Source of the DNA: Chondrosia reniformis
Taxonomy: Eukaryota; Porifera; Demospongiae; Chondrillida; Chondrillidae
Reading direction: 5' to 3'
NCBI GenBank assembly: GCA_947172415.1
Contig: OX359189.1
Location: 5,842,501 to 5,906,500 of the forward strand
Length of the DNA stretch: 64,000 bases
The notes beneath the pieces were generated by a model. That model worked only from the letters and a program-made list of their open reading frames with translations, was not told the DNA's origin and made no database searches. A program made the translations under genes and the position numbers. Shown here one piece after another: positions 48,101 to 59,300 of this stretch. Numbering within the stretch: the stretch's first letter is position 1; the number at the start of each line of letters is the position of its first letter.

Positions 48101-51100
48101 TCCCTTGCTCACTAAAAACAAAGAGAGAAAATGCTCAGTTATAAGACTTGCTCATAGGCTTAGCCAAAACAAAGCACGTGGTTTCAGAAATTTTCCTTTC
48201 CAAAAGTAGAACTTAAGAAAGCTCATTATCACAACCTAAATTATTAAGCCTAGAAGTCGTAACTAAAATCATTCTTCAAATAAACATACCCTCTTACCAT
48301 AAACTGTAAGAGTAGTAGAATTAAAGAAGATCAGATATATAGGTAGAACTCAGTACGCCTCAAGATGTAGCATTTTTACATGCATAGGTAAATAAATTCT
48401 TAAGGCTACTCAACAAATTATAAAGCAAAATAATTCTGGTTTAGTATCTCCCTATAACTCGGAAGATTTGAAGGATCAAGCCTATTTAATAACAAAATTG
48501 ATATACGTATATGCTCATTTTTAGTTGAATGACAAAAAGTGTTATCTAACACGTAACTTCATAAGTACATAAAATTTAAAAAATCAAGTAAAATAAAGAG
48601 GATATCTGTTTTAAGGATTCATATACAGAATAAAAAGTGTACAACTTACTTACCAGTAACTAGGGCTGTATCAGATGATACAGTAACTGTTTCAGTGTAA
48701 ATAGCTGTAACTGTATAATTATATACTTCACCAGCAGAACCATTCACAATATCATATACAGTAGCAGGATTGTACTGATAAGTAAGATCATTTCCATTAA
48801 CACTAAATAGCAACTGCACAACAGGACAGCGAATATGACCTCCTGTAACCTATAAAGAAGATTATATGTATGTAATACATCAACATTATAACAGAAAATA
48901 TTGTATGATTAGTACGTACGTAAGTATAGGATTTAACTATAATTAGTGCACAATTATAAAGCATCCTAAATACTCCAAACTATTCATGGAGGCAATGTAA
49001 AATATCTGCTAAAAATCCTCAGCCATATAAAAGGTTGTCAATATTTTACCATTAGCAACAGGAGCACAATGGTCCTACATTATGCTCAGGATGTTTAGTA
49101 ACAGTGCAAGGCTGAGTAAAAATGTAGTACTTACATCAACATGCAATCCAATGGGGAATAATGAACAAGATTCTGCTTCAGTAATGTTCAAACTTCCAAC
49201 ATCTACAAACATGACAATAGGGGACTTTAAGATCTGAAGCCGTTCTTAAAGTTACAATGTCTCATTATTTGACTTTGAGTGGCTAAGGGGAGACTCTGGT
49301 TCCCGTCAAGTGAACTCCAGTTCACATAAGTTTACATAATAAAGAATGATGTAACAACAGTTTAGATGCTAAAGATGAACCTCAGCAACCAATAATTGGG
49401 ATCTAAAATAGCTCCTTCTATTATCCTACTTAGAACAGTCACCAGAACAGGAAAATATCATTAAATACACAAGACATACAGTAGAATCTCATTAACACGA
49501 AATCCAAGGGACTGCTTAGAAATTTCGTGTAAAAATATTTTGTGTTAACAGAATAATGCTTAAAGTGCAGTAATGTATACAAATAATCATATAATAATAA
49601 TATTGAAATTATTATTATCAACGCAATAAACAACCCTTATCATTTCAAATAATTATACAAGGCACAATTTTGCCACGAATATCCTTGAATCAAACAACAA
49701 AGCATCCTCTAGACTGTACACTTCTTCAAATTTAGCTGTCCAAAGACGCTTCCTTTTTGGCTCATACATTGACGTTTCAAAAGCCTCCATGATGTGGTTC
49801 CTGTTCGACAGTCTTCAGTATCTACACCTTTTCTTTAATAGTTAAAGCTTTCTGCTTAGCAGCCATAACAAAATTTCATACTGAAACACTTTGTGCACAC
49901 CATAAATCTTTCGTGCTAATGGATTTTCATGTTATTGAATTTCGTGTTAAAAGGATACTAATGTATGGGGAAGTATAGCACAAAATATAGGGACCAATTA
50001 AAACTTTGGTGTTAAGCAATTTTTCATGTTAATTGATTTAACGTTAACGAGATTCTACTTTACTTCAGTTAACAAAACAAAAGACATAAAAACTTACGGT
50101 ACATATATATATAATCAACTTACTAGTACAAGCACAAGTGGAAGAGCTGCTGCCAACACCACATTTATTGTACAGCAACACAGTTATAGTGTAATTTTTA
50201 CAAGTCTCCAATTTTTTAATGCGATAGGGTTCGTTTGCAATCCTTCCAGAACTATTACGCTGCCCTTCACTTCCAACTTCACTCCAGACTACCTCATAAT
50301 CAGTAGGTAGTATGTTACAGTTACTAACTACCCAACTGACAACAACTGAATCAACTGCTACATCTTCTATTGTAATACTTATATTACAAATGGGAGGACC
50401 TACAGGGGTTTATAAGAATGGAAACAAGTACATAAGCATGTAAATCATAACTGGGTCTATGGAGTTAAACTGATGGAATCTGGACACAATCAGGATATGT
50501 TCCAAATTTGGTTTTTAGATTTCAATACATATTACTAATCACATCATAATATGAAGTGAATAAAATAGCTAAACGATAATCATTTTTGTATTACCATAAA
50601 CCTGGGCTAGTCTTGCGGAGCCAGCCCCTTTCCTTATCCCTTCTATCTGAAGGGGAAAAGGGTCAGGAGATGAACACTTAAAAGCTACACAAAGGGGGCA
50701 TATCACCAAAAATGGCCCTATTTCATAGACTATGGTCACCTCAACACCTTCAAGCATTAGTTATGAAGAGGTATTTATGAAGAATGGTTGATGAACACTC
50801 TGAATCTCCTCAGCCTGTTGTAATGGCTAACAAAGAGTCTCACTTTCTCTCTGTTGAAGATGCAGTGAAGTAACCATCTATTGACCATGCATTTGCATCC
50901 ACTAAAAGACAAACAGTGCGAGGCTATTGAAGCCTTTACAGGAGGAATGGACACTTTGGTAGCCCTCTCAACTAGTCTCAGGGAGCCAACACATTTTCTT
51001 ATTCCTTCTATATTATAGTGACTAGATTGATTGAAACATTCTAATTATAAGTGGCAACTGTAGAATATATTGTGGATTTTTACTTCAGTAATCAGTTGAG

Positions 51101-54100
51101 TGGAAGGCAGAGGTCTATACAATAACAGTGTGCAGACTTATTGCTAGTATAACATGTAGCCGGACCACTTTGAGAGAGGGTATATTGATTGGAGTATTGA
51201 TATACAGCTTAGAGTCCTGTATCTGTTTTAATGTGATGCAATAGGCCTCTTTCATTGAGACTTGACAAGATTTTGCCACAAAGACAGTGTTAAAGGTAGA
51301 AAGTTAAGAAAGGGCAGACTGACAGTGTTGTTTGCATGTGAGAAAAACTTATATAATTAGTGATTTGTAAACTGAAAAATCCATTCAGAGGCATTGACAC
51401 TTATCAGCTGGTGTATATTGGAGAGGTAGACAGCAATTCATTGAAAACTACTGCTTTTATAAATGGCTTCAAGATGTCAACAGGACAAAAACAGAAAATA
51501 AAATTAAGCTACAAAATCTTCTATACATGGAAAATGTTGTAAGCAATAATCAGGTGGCAAGTGATACGTATGCCATTATCTAATAAGATAACACAGAGAA
51601 TGGACATCCCAGCAAGTTCATATGAGGATCTCCAAACTTTACACTAGAAACAGCAGCTTCACTAGGAGTAGAAGTTGAAATGGACTAACTGGAGTGTATG
51701 TTAATACAGAAAGGAATCTTCTGACTGAGAATCTTGATGGATGGAAAGAAGTTCTTCTTGAGGAATACAGAAGTGGCAACAATATTCTGGAAGTAGGTGA
51801 GCATGATATTCAGTGCACTCTCAATAAAGAAGAAGTCTTGGATTACATTGGCAAGGACCAATGGAAAAGTGCTACCAACACCACATTCATTATGGAGCAA
51901 GACATTTATACTATAATTTCCACAGCATATCAAATTAGCAATTTTTATTAAAATAAGCAAATAATGATCATTTCTTTATTTTAACTTTAATTAATGTCTT
52001 TATTATATCTTTATTTAATTATCACTTATCTGTGCACTGTAGGAATAAGAGTGTGTAATTTTGAAATAGCCTAGTAATCCTTAGGAGACCAAAACTAAAT
52101 GAAGTACTGTTAACAGATAATTTACTTTACACAAAACACCTCAATAAACCAGAACCTCTTTCAGCTGTAATCCAAGAGCTTCACTCATTAAGCACAATAA
52201 TAAATCAAACCTTTTTAACAACCTGCAGGTAATTATACCAAGTGTACATCAAATTAATGGACAGAACCAACTAGAGAGGTGTCACATTCAGACTTTCAGT
52301 GTTAAAAATTAAAAGTTGTGGATGTAAATGGACAGTAGTCTAACCTAGCCTGGATCACCATTCTATCTCCATTTTGCTATGATATCATTTGTCAGAATAG
52401 TAGTTTGGTACATCTATCAACAAGACCAATTCCACCCATGCAAAAAGTCTAAAATTCTACATTATAAATTGTCTCCCACAATCACCAGATGCAACCTAAA
52501 ATTAAAATGCTTTTCGTAGAGAGTGTTCAGATGTAGGGTAGCATGAACTAGCAGGAACATGCAAGCTTCTACGGGCACATACAAGTTCTAAATTGTCATT
52601 ATTATTTTTTCCTAACTAGGTGAATATCAATTGATAAAGAAAAAATACCAAGAAGAAACAAATTTTAGAAATGGACCGATTGCTGGCTATGTTTTGGCAT
52701 GTAGAACAGTGTACCTAACAGATTGCAAATAGTTGAATATAACCAACAATAGCATTGTTGCTGATTTATTAGGTGTTGATTGATAATACATTGAACAGGG
52801 CAGCCATGTTTTTCCGGTCAATTCTACTTACTGTAGAGAGACAAAATCAAGAGCAACATTCAAAATGCTCAGACTCCTAGTATAGCTACAATCAAGTTTA
52901 ATATTAAATAGTGCAAGTTTAAAACTTTAATCACTTCATTGTATAGTGTAGGTACGTACGTACGTACCATAAAATATACTCCTGGTATCAGCAATTAAAC
53001 TTGACATTGAGACGTTAATTGAGATCACCACACTTATATGTACAAGCTTACAGAATGAATATATACTGTATACTGTAGGTCCTATATTTCTTACTTAATT
53101 CCATACACACACAGCCAGTCTTTTTACAGTTAGTAACCATAACAGATTTGATGTGTACATGAATAGTAACTGAGGGGGAGTTTGGCTGTATTCAAACACA
53201 TGTAAAGCTACTGGGTTATAGAACTTGCACAAAAAGGTAAGAAAGGCCGAACCCTTAATCTAATGGAATGATATATTGTAATATATACTGTATTTATATC
53301 TTACCAAAATGGCCGACGCTTGGACACCCATTTTAACCCCTCAAATTGTTTAACACTGACTCAAGTATTGAGCTACGGTGGAAGGACAAAGTTAGGTGAC
53401 CAGCCAGCATCCAAGGCAGGCTTATGAAAAGAGATCTGGCCAGAGCAGCACTAGTACAGTAGACATCACAGGCTGTTCCTAATGTAAGCTAAAACAAAAT
53501 TCTACTCAGTATGAAGAAACTTATTTGTGAGATATCAGTTGATTAGAAAGCATCGAGAAAGTGAACTTTTTGGTGATAAGATTAAGAGTATATATAAGCT
53601 CAAAAAAGGTACTAAGTAATTTGAGTGTGGGGGGAGGCAGTAGCCCCACGAGGTTTTTACAACATCGCTACTTTCTGATTATAGTGAACAAAATTAAAAC
53701 AGTGATACCATAAACATATAAATTACAATTGGAGGAAGAAAATAAAGATTACTAAAAATGTCTATTCAACATTGGGCCATACAAGTACCACAATATACAG
53801 ACGCTTCCATTTTATTAAAAATGGAAAAATTAGATCTTCTTTCCATTTTTAACACATAAATATATATTTAGTCATAAAAATAGTCTCTGTAAATACAAAT
53901 TGTTAAGACATTGCTTACCCATACATTAAATAAGGATTCACAGTACTACATATTACCAGGTAACTCACCAACTGTTATGGTTGATAGTGTACTTCTACGT
54001 TGGCTAATTAAATCTTCACATTGAACAGTACCTCCTGTATCATCTCTAGTTAAGTTTAGAATAGTAATGTTAGATGGAGTAACTGTACGGTTTTCATCAG

Positions 54101-55655
54101 AGGTAGATATTCTTGGAAATGCCTGACTGATGGTTGTAGCAAAATTAGGAAGAACATTCACTCCACTTAAACCAGTCAATTCCCAATATAAACCATTATT
54201 TCCACTTGCAGCACAGGAGAAGGTTAATGCATCATTTTCACAGGAATGTATGGGACCACTTGGAGTTAACTGTGGAGCTATATATATACAGAAAATAAGA
54301 AACAATGTACGTATATACAAAGAATTGTAATTGTACAGCAGTGGGTAGTTGTATTGCTTTGGATAACATTGGTGATTTGTGCAGTTGGTTTATTTTACTT
54401 TCTCAAAATAGAATATACTGGAAAGTATGTATTAAACTACTGAATTGTGGAAAATTAAGGTGTAAGAACTTTGCAAATTTTACAGAAAGGAGTGCTAAAA
54501 CTACAAGGGCACTAAATGGCACTGAAGCAAATCTGTTGTAGAAGAGTACATACATGACACCTGTGAAGCTTAGTGACTCCTTAACCCAGTCTGCCCTTTA
54601 ACTAGTATTTGGGGTAAAATATCAATTAGTAATCACCGTATGTGCATATTATCGGATGCTAAATCTTCTCAACTGCTAGACAAATCCTCTTTGCAGTTGG
54701 ATACAGATTTAATAGCATGGGTAAATAAAACGTATCAAAACAGAAAGGATCCTGATCATGATCCGTTCCTCAACAAGAGACCATAAACCAGACAAATGTA
54801 AAATAACAATTTTTGGACAAAGGCCATTAATGAATGAATCTATCTATAAATCTACTATTGGATATTGATTTCGTACTTGTACCTTGCTTATGGGAAGTGA
54901 AAGACTATTATTCTTATAATTGTTTTTACATTAATCTTGAGTCTGAAGTTTTCCTGTTTTGTAAAATGAGTTTTATACCCTAAACTTTATGATATATGCC
55001 CATTCTGTTGCTAAGTCCTTTCCTGGAGTCATATGAATTATTTATATTATATTATATTATATTATTTATTTATTTATATTAGATTACCTTAGCATATTGT
55101 AACTTGTACTTGTGTATATATATCATTTTCATTGACTGTCTTTGTAAGTGAAGCAACTGAAATAGTCCTTCCCCCAATTCGGCAGATCAAGTACAGTGCT
55201 ATGTCAGCAAGACAATATTCCTATAATTAGCCAACTGGGCTTAATCTTCGCTCCACCCGAACAATAAATTTATCTCACAAAATTAAATTACCATAAGGCT
55301 GTCTATTACTAAAACACCGATTATACTACGTACGTACGTATTGACATTAAATGAGAAAACTCTCACAGGTGAATCATCGTGATGGTAATGTGTAGTGGCT
55401 ACCTTTCGACTGGTAAGGGACATGAGGCCAAAGTACACATGAACAGAAACCTACTCCTCTGTATAGGAATATACGTTATCAGTAAAATGTAAAGTGGTAC
55501 GGATCCATTTAGTGGTTTTCAGTCTAGTAAGTTTATAGGACACATATCTACCCACATACATACGTCTAGGTAATCGTTAACAACTCACCCTGTGCGATGA
55601 TATAAGAAGCTTTAAAACAGAGAATAAGGAAGAATGTCCAAACTTGTACCGCCAT
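45196..55655 (-). CDS. Ig-FN3 transmembrane receptor R1 with YxxP-type tail
   Basis: Eleven exons in transcript order: 55589-55655 (signal peptide), 53969-54277 (Ig), 50124-50399 (FN3-1), 49135-49202 plus 48654-48849 (FN3-2), 47827-48111 (FN3-3), 47015-47161 (membrane helix WIPVVIVIVILVIIAIVI), 46900-46927, 45537-45933 (main tail), 45435-45450, 45196-45212. The sum is 1806 nt, 601 residues plus stop, in frame throughout. The Ig part shows the FSCAASG and VQCEDL cysteines; FN3-1 shows YEVVWSEVGSE and NYTITVLLYN. The tail (from about residue 459) is rich in K, P and G with tyrosines in ALYAQT, LYSYAA, DLYAQP, DLYAMP, EEYAVA and the final DMYS. YxxP motifs bind Crk/Nck-type SH2 domains once phosphorylated, as in Cas-family scaffolds. 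Ectodomain introns are mainly phase 1. The ATG lies in CAAAATGGCGG. The ligand is unknown. Confidence 0.88.
47235..47310 (+). repeat. Dispersed repeat, inverse copy at 52740-52850
   Basis: GGCCGAAAAAACATGGCCGC and AATGTATTACCAATTAACAC here correspond to the minus strand of 52740-52850 (CGGAAAAACATGGCTGC, AATGTATTATCAATCAACAC). Both copies lie in R1 introns in opposite orientations; the R2 locus lacks the second. Confidence 0.6.
47630..47760 (+). repeat. tRNA-derived SINE copy in R1 intron
   Basis: Contains ACCAGTTGGTGGTCATAACC, a B-box-like GGGTTCAATACC 14 bp further on, and a non-tRNA body beginning CTTCTTTTGTGTTTCC. The body resembles the copy at 12.6 kb on the minus strand. The weak A-box and missing acceptor stem argue against a true tRNA gene. 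Confidence 0.5.
49479..50060. mobile_element. pogo/Tigger-like non-autonomous transposon
   Basis: It starts CAGTAGAATCTCATTAA and ends with the inverse (TTAACGAGATTCTACTT), flanked by TA on both sides (49477-49478 and 50061-50062). The matching place in block B (near 60030) reads GACATGTACTTCAG, an empty site with one TA. Internal TTTCGTGTTAA-type repeats face each other. Both remaining short frames are meaningless. It inserted after the R1/R2 duplication. Confidence 0.88.
51685..51960 (-). pseudogene. Dead FN3 exon, copy in block A
   Basis: On the minus strand the frame reads CCGNYSINVLLHNECGVGS, clearly the end of an FN3 exon like FN3-1 (CGNYTITVLLYNECGVGS in R2). The upstream half is lost, there is no donor at the expected place, and the frame runs into stops. 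It lies between the Ig and FN3-1 exons, so an extra FN3 domain probably existed here. Confidence 0.7.
52512..53070. repeat. About 560 bp present only in block A
   Basis: Block B joins AAAATGCT directly to GTAGGTCCTATATTTC, whereas block A has this segment between. It contains the inverse repeat copy at 52740-52850 and a stretch (about 52855-52945) sharing CAAAATGCTC and GACTCCT with 26030-26100. It was either inserted in A or deleted from B. Confidence 0.7.
54950..55125 (+). repeat. Dispersed repeat, sister of 10553-10712
   Basis: AAAATGAGTTTTATACCCTA, ATATGCCCATTCTGTTGCTA and AGATTACCTTAGCATATTGT match the 10.6-kb copy in order and strand. It is expanded internally by a TATTA microsatellite. 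It lies in R1 intron 1. Confidence 0.75.
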
Positions 55656-56333
55656 TTTGCTTTCCCATCTATACGGACTAGGCGAGTTTCCGAAGTGGGT
55701 ATGTCGGCCAGGCTGTATTGGAATATCCGTTTCACGGTCTTCCCCTTTTACCTTCAGTTTGCCTAACATGCAGTCTTGTACGATACTCCAAAGTTGTCTT
55801 CAAATCTTCCACAATGTCAAATAGGAGGTACATCTGAAGAAAAGCATAAATAATTTTCAGACTGTCCATTGCGTGAAGTAGTTGGTCTCATGCAGCACTT
55901 CTATGCATAATGTCTAGTGATATGCACATCAAAGCTTTTATAGTGTACAGTGTTTGCTCATTATACACTCTAATTTTTATCTGAAATGCCTAGGTGATGG
56001 CCTACACTTACAAGAACACATGTACATAGCAATGTACATTCTTAATGCACACTCGTGTACAAATCTACTTTGACTCACTTTATGGATATGTCTGAATCTG
56101 TTTTTTAATTGTTAACCTATCAATATATGAGAAGTATATATAGTACAATTTTAGATTCATGGCAGTTGGTAATGTCCTTCTCTTTTTCAATGCATCTTCA
56201 TTATCCCACTGTATAATGTACGTAGAGTTATTAAAAAGTACAAATAAGATATTCCGAAAAAAGCTTGTTACAGCTGATATCCATGTATCTATAATACAAA
56301 CAGTTACATGCACTTATCACACAGTTATAATAC
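55656..56333. other. Spacer between R2 3' end and R1 start
   Basis: The spacer between R1 and R2 must carry the R1 promoter and R2 3' UTR. Apart from CpGs next to the R1 ATG I see no recognisable site, gene or repeat. Confidence 0.5.
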
Positions 56334-59300
56334 TCAGTTCTCAGTATTAAGTACACCATAAGCTGGTGACTGTTGCAGTTGTACATCTTTAGACTGTTTA
56401 TTGGTAATACACTTGTCAACTACTTCATATTCAGCATTGATATCTTGTGTTGATCTTTTAGTATTCTTCTTCTTAATACAACAGAAGTATGTCAACAAAA
56501 GTATGATGACAGCTGTTGAGATAACTGACAACACTACTGATACTGTCACAGCTATTGCTATCTTTAAGTTAGCAGTTTCAGTTAAAGAGGGGCTGGGACA
56601 GGAAATTTCTAAACAAATAGAAAAAAAATAACAGTGAAATGTCACATGAATGCCTCTGGAAAACATGTGCCACTTCAACAGAGAACTAGATAATAGACAG
56701 AAGAGGAGGAAATATTACTATTTCTAAAAATAGAGAAGAAGACTGAGTGGGCAGAGAAGAATGCATGGTGTAAGTAAGATTAGATGGGTTATATGGATGT
56801 CATTGGAAATGAGGATAGCATGAGGTCAGAATTAGCTGGTGTAGGTGTGGTTGTTTAAGTGATGTTCCAGAATTCATCATAATCCATTTCAGAGGTAGAG
56901 GAGTTGCAATAAAGTAGTTAAATGAAGAAGTTAAAAAGTTAGTGAAAGTGTACTTATAGGGGCAAATGTGGTAAGATATTGCCCCTAATCACAACATGAG
57001 AACATCACACATTTATAACAGTGATTGGTATAGGTATATACATGTGTATATATTTCAAGTAAAGGGGAGAGAGCATAATAGACTACAGTAATGAAGAAAT
57101 TTGTACATTCCATAGAGTATACATAGGTACATTATACGTTTACATACGTATATACTTGCATACTTAGTACAAAAAACACTAAACACCTACCCAATGTTGT
57201 AACATTCTCATCAACTATAACATCCACTGCAACGTTGTTGAAGACAACAGAAGCATTGTAGTAGTATGTTGTTCCACTGCTCAACTTACTTATTGTAACT
57301 ATTGCACTATTTCCAACAAACTTCCTCTTTGCAGTAGCACCATTATCTAAGGTAATCTTACAAGAGTAACTTGATGAGAGTGGCCTTTGGCAGCTGGTGA
57401 TGCATTGAAATTCAATGCTTGTTTCTCTTGGGGTAGGAAGAAGATCTTCAAAACCCTTGTTTACTAAAAATGAATATTGAAAATGCTTAGTGTAAAGATC
57501 TGCCCTTTGGGTCAAACTGAAACTGTTTTTAATGATTGTAGTAAGGGAAGCCTCAGAAAGTACTGTATTCCTTTTATGACACAGTCATAATACACACAAG
57601 TTGATATACGTTTATTATAAAAATGACAGTCCATGATGATAAACTTTTGGATATAGATACACACTTTAGAGTATATAAATATAAAGTGTATTCACATATA
57701 CTACTACTGAGATGTTTAACATAATATACATATGCTGATATAAATAGTCATTTTTTGCTTATTTGACAACAATTACTTGAATGTGCTAGTTAGTAGTAAA
57801 TAATATAAGAAACGTAACTACACAAAACCTTAAATTAGTAAATCAAAAGCTGATCTTAAGGATGTGGACTCTGCCTTTGCCCCTCCAACTCATGTCTTCT
57901 GAATCTGTTAAGCAAATGTAGGTTCCAGCCGTAAGCTCCTCAGGAGACATGAGTGGGCGGGGTAAATCCAGAGTCCAACTTTATACAGAATAATAAGTAA
58001 AGTGTACAACTATGTATAAATTACTTACCAGTAACTGAGGCAGTATCAGATGATACATTAACTGTTTCAGTGTAAATAGCTGTAACCATATAATAATATA
58101 CTCCACCAGTAGAACCAGTCACAATGTCATATACAGTAGCAGGATCAGGATTGTATGGATAAGTAAGATCAGTTCCATTAACATTAAATAGCAACTCTCT
58201 CACAGGACAGCGAATATGACCCCCTGTAACCTATAAAGAAGATTATATGTAATACATAAACCTTATAATAGAAATTATTGTATAATTAGTAAGTACATGA
58301 TTTAAATACAATTAGTGTATAAAGCATCCTGAAATCTCCAAACTATTCGTGGAGGCAATTTAAATATCTGCTAAATACCCCAGACACATAAAAGATTGTC
58401 AATGTTTTACCATTGTGGTGTCCTGCACAAATGGTCCTATGCATCATGCTCAGGATATTTGGTAACTGTACAGCGGTATTGGTAATAAATGTAGTACTTA
58501 CATCAACACTCAATCCAACGGGGAATATTGAACAGAAGTCTGCTTCAGTAATGCTCAAACTTCCAACATCTACAAACATGAAAATAGGGACGTTAAAATC
58601 TGAAGCTGTTCCGAAAGCAACAATATCTCATCATTTGACTTTGAGTGGCTAAGGGGAGACTCTGGTTCCCATCAAGTGAACTTCAGTTCACGAAAGTGGT
58701 AAATCCAGAGTCAAATGATGAGACATCTATGGTACAGGTCAAAAGAAACTTGGCGATTTTTGCATTTTTCCGCTGTTGGACAATGCCACCGTCTGCAGTT
58801 GGCCACGCAGCTGTCTGAGGGTTTTTGAGAGAGCAACTGAGGAAAGCTGCAAGTGCGGAAATTTGCGTATACGTACGTACGTATACGTATGCGTACATGG
58901 TATATAATGACGATTACAATTCGTAGTCTTGACTTTCCCCAAATCACGCTAGCAGTTTTTCCAGGAGCTACAGTTCCTTCTTTGATACTGTTTCTTGTTA
59001 CATACAATCTTTTGCCAGCTGCCCTTCCTTCGATCCATTCTACCATAATTTTGCTTGCCATCTCATTCCTAATCGCTTCTTCTAATCGCAATGATTCATA
59101 ACGTCCAAATGCATGTAGGATATTACAGGATACTCATTTTATTTAATTTGCCAATCAAAACTCTACAATAAAACACTGAGGTCCGCCGAAGGAATCTGTG
59201 AAAATCCTCAGAATATAGGTGTTAATTTGCGAATCTATACAAATTCCGAGGATTTTCACAGATTCTTTCGGCGGACCTCAGTGTTTTATCGTAGAGTTTT

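Larger units (their letters stand above)
48650..54600. repeat. Segmental duplication block A (sister of 58025-64000)
   Basis: Exon order, intron positions and most intron sequence match block B. Shared non-coding landmarks include GGACACAATCAGGAT, CCAAAATGGCCGACGCTTGG and ACAAAGTTAGGTGACCAGCC. Offsets between copies change from about 9.37 kb at the left end to 9.97 kb in the middle and 9.41 kb at the right, due to insertions in one copy: 49479-50060 and about 52512-53070 in A, about 58730-59810 in B. Confidence 0.93.

Noticed and set aside
51694-51951. Plus-strand frame of 85 codons, repeated at 61659
   Set aside because: Conserved only because the block is duplicated; it is the antisense of a dead FN3 exon and has no domain of its own.
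58739-59091. Minus-strand frame of 126 codons inside the Tc1-like remnant
   Set aside because: Part reads like protein, but it overlaps subterminal inverted repeats and matches nothing I know; not listed as a gene.
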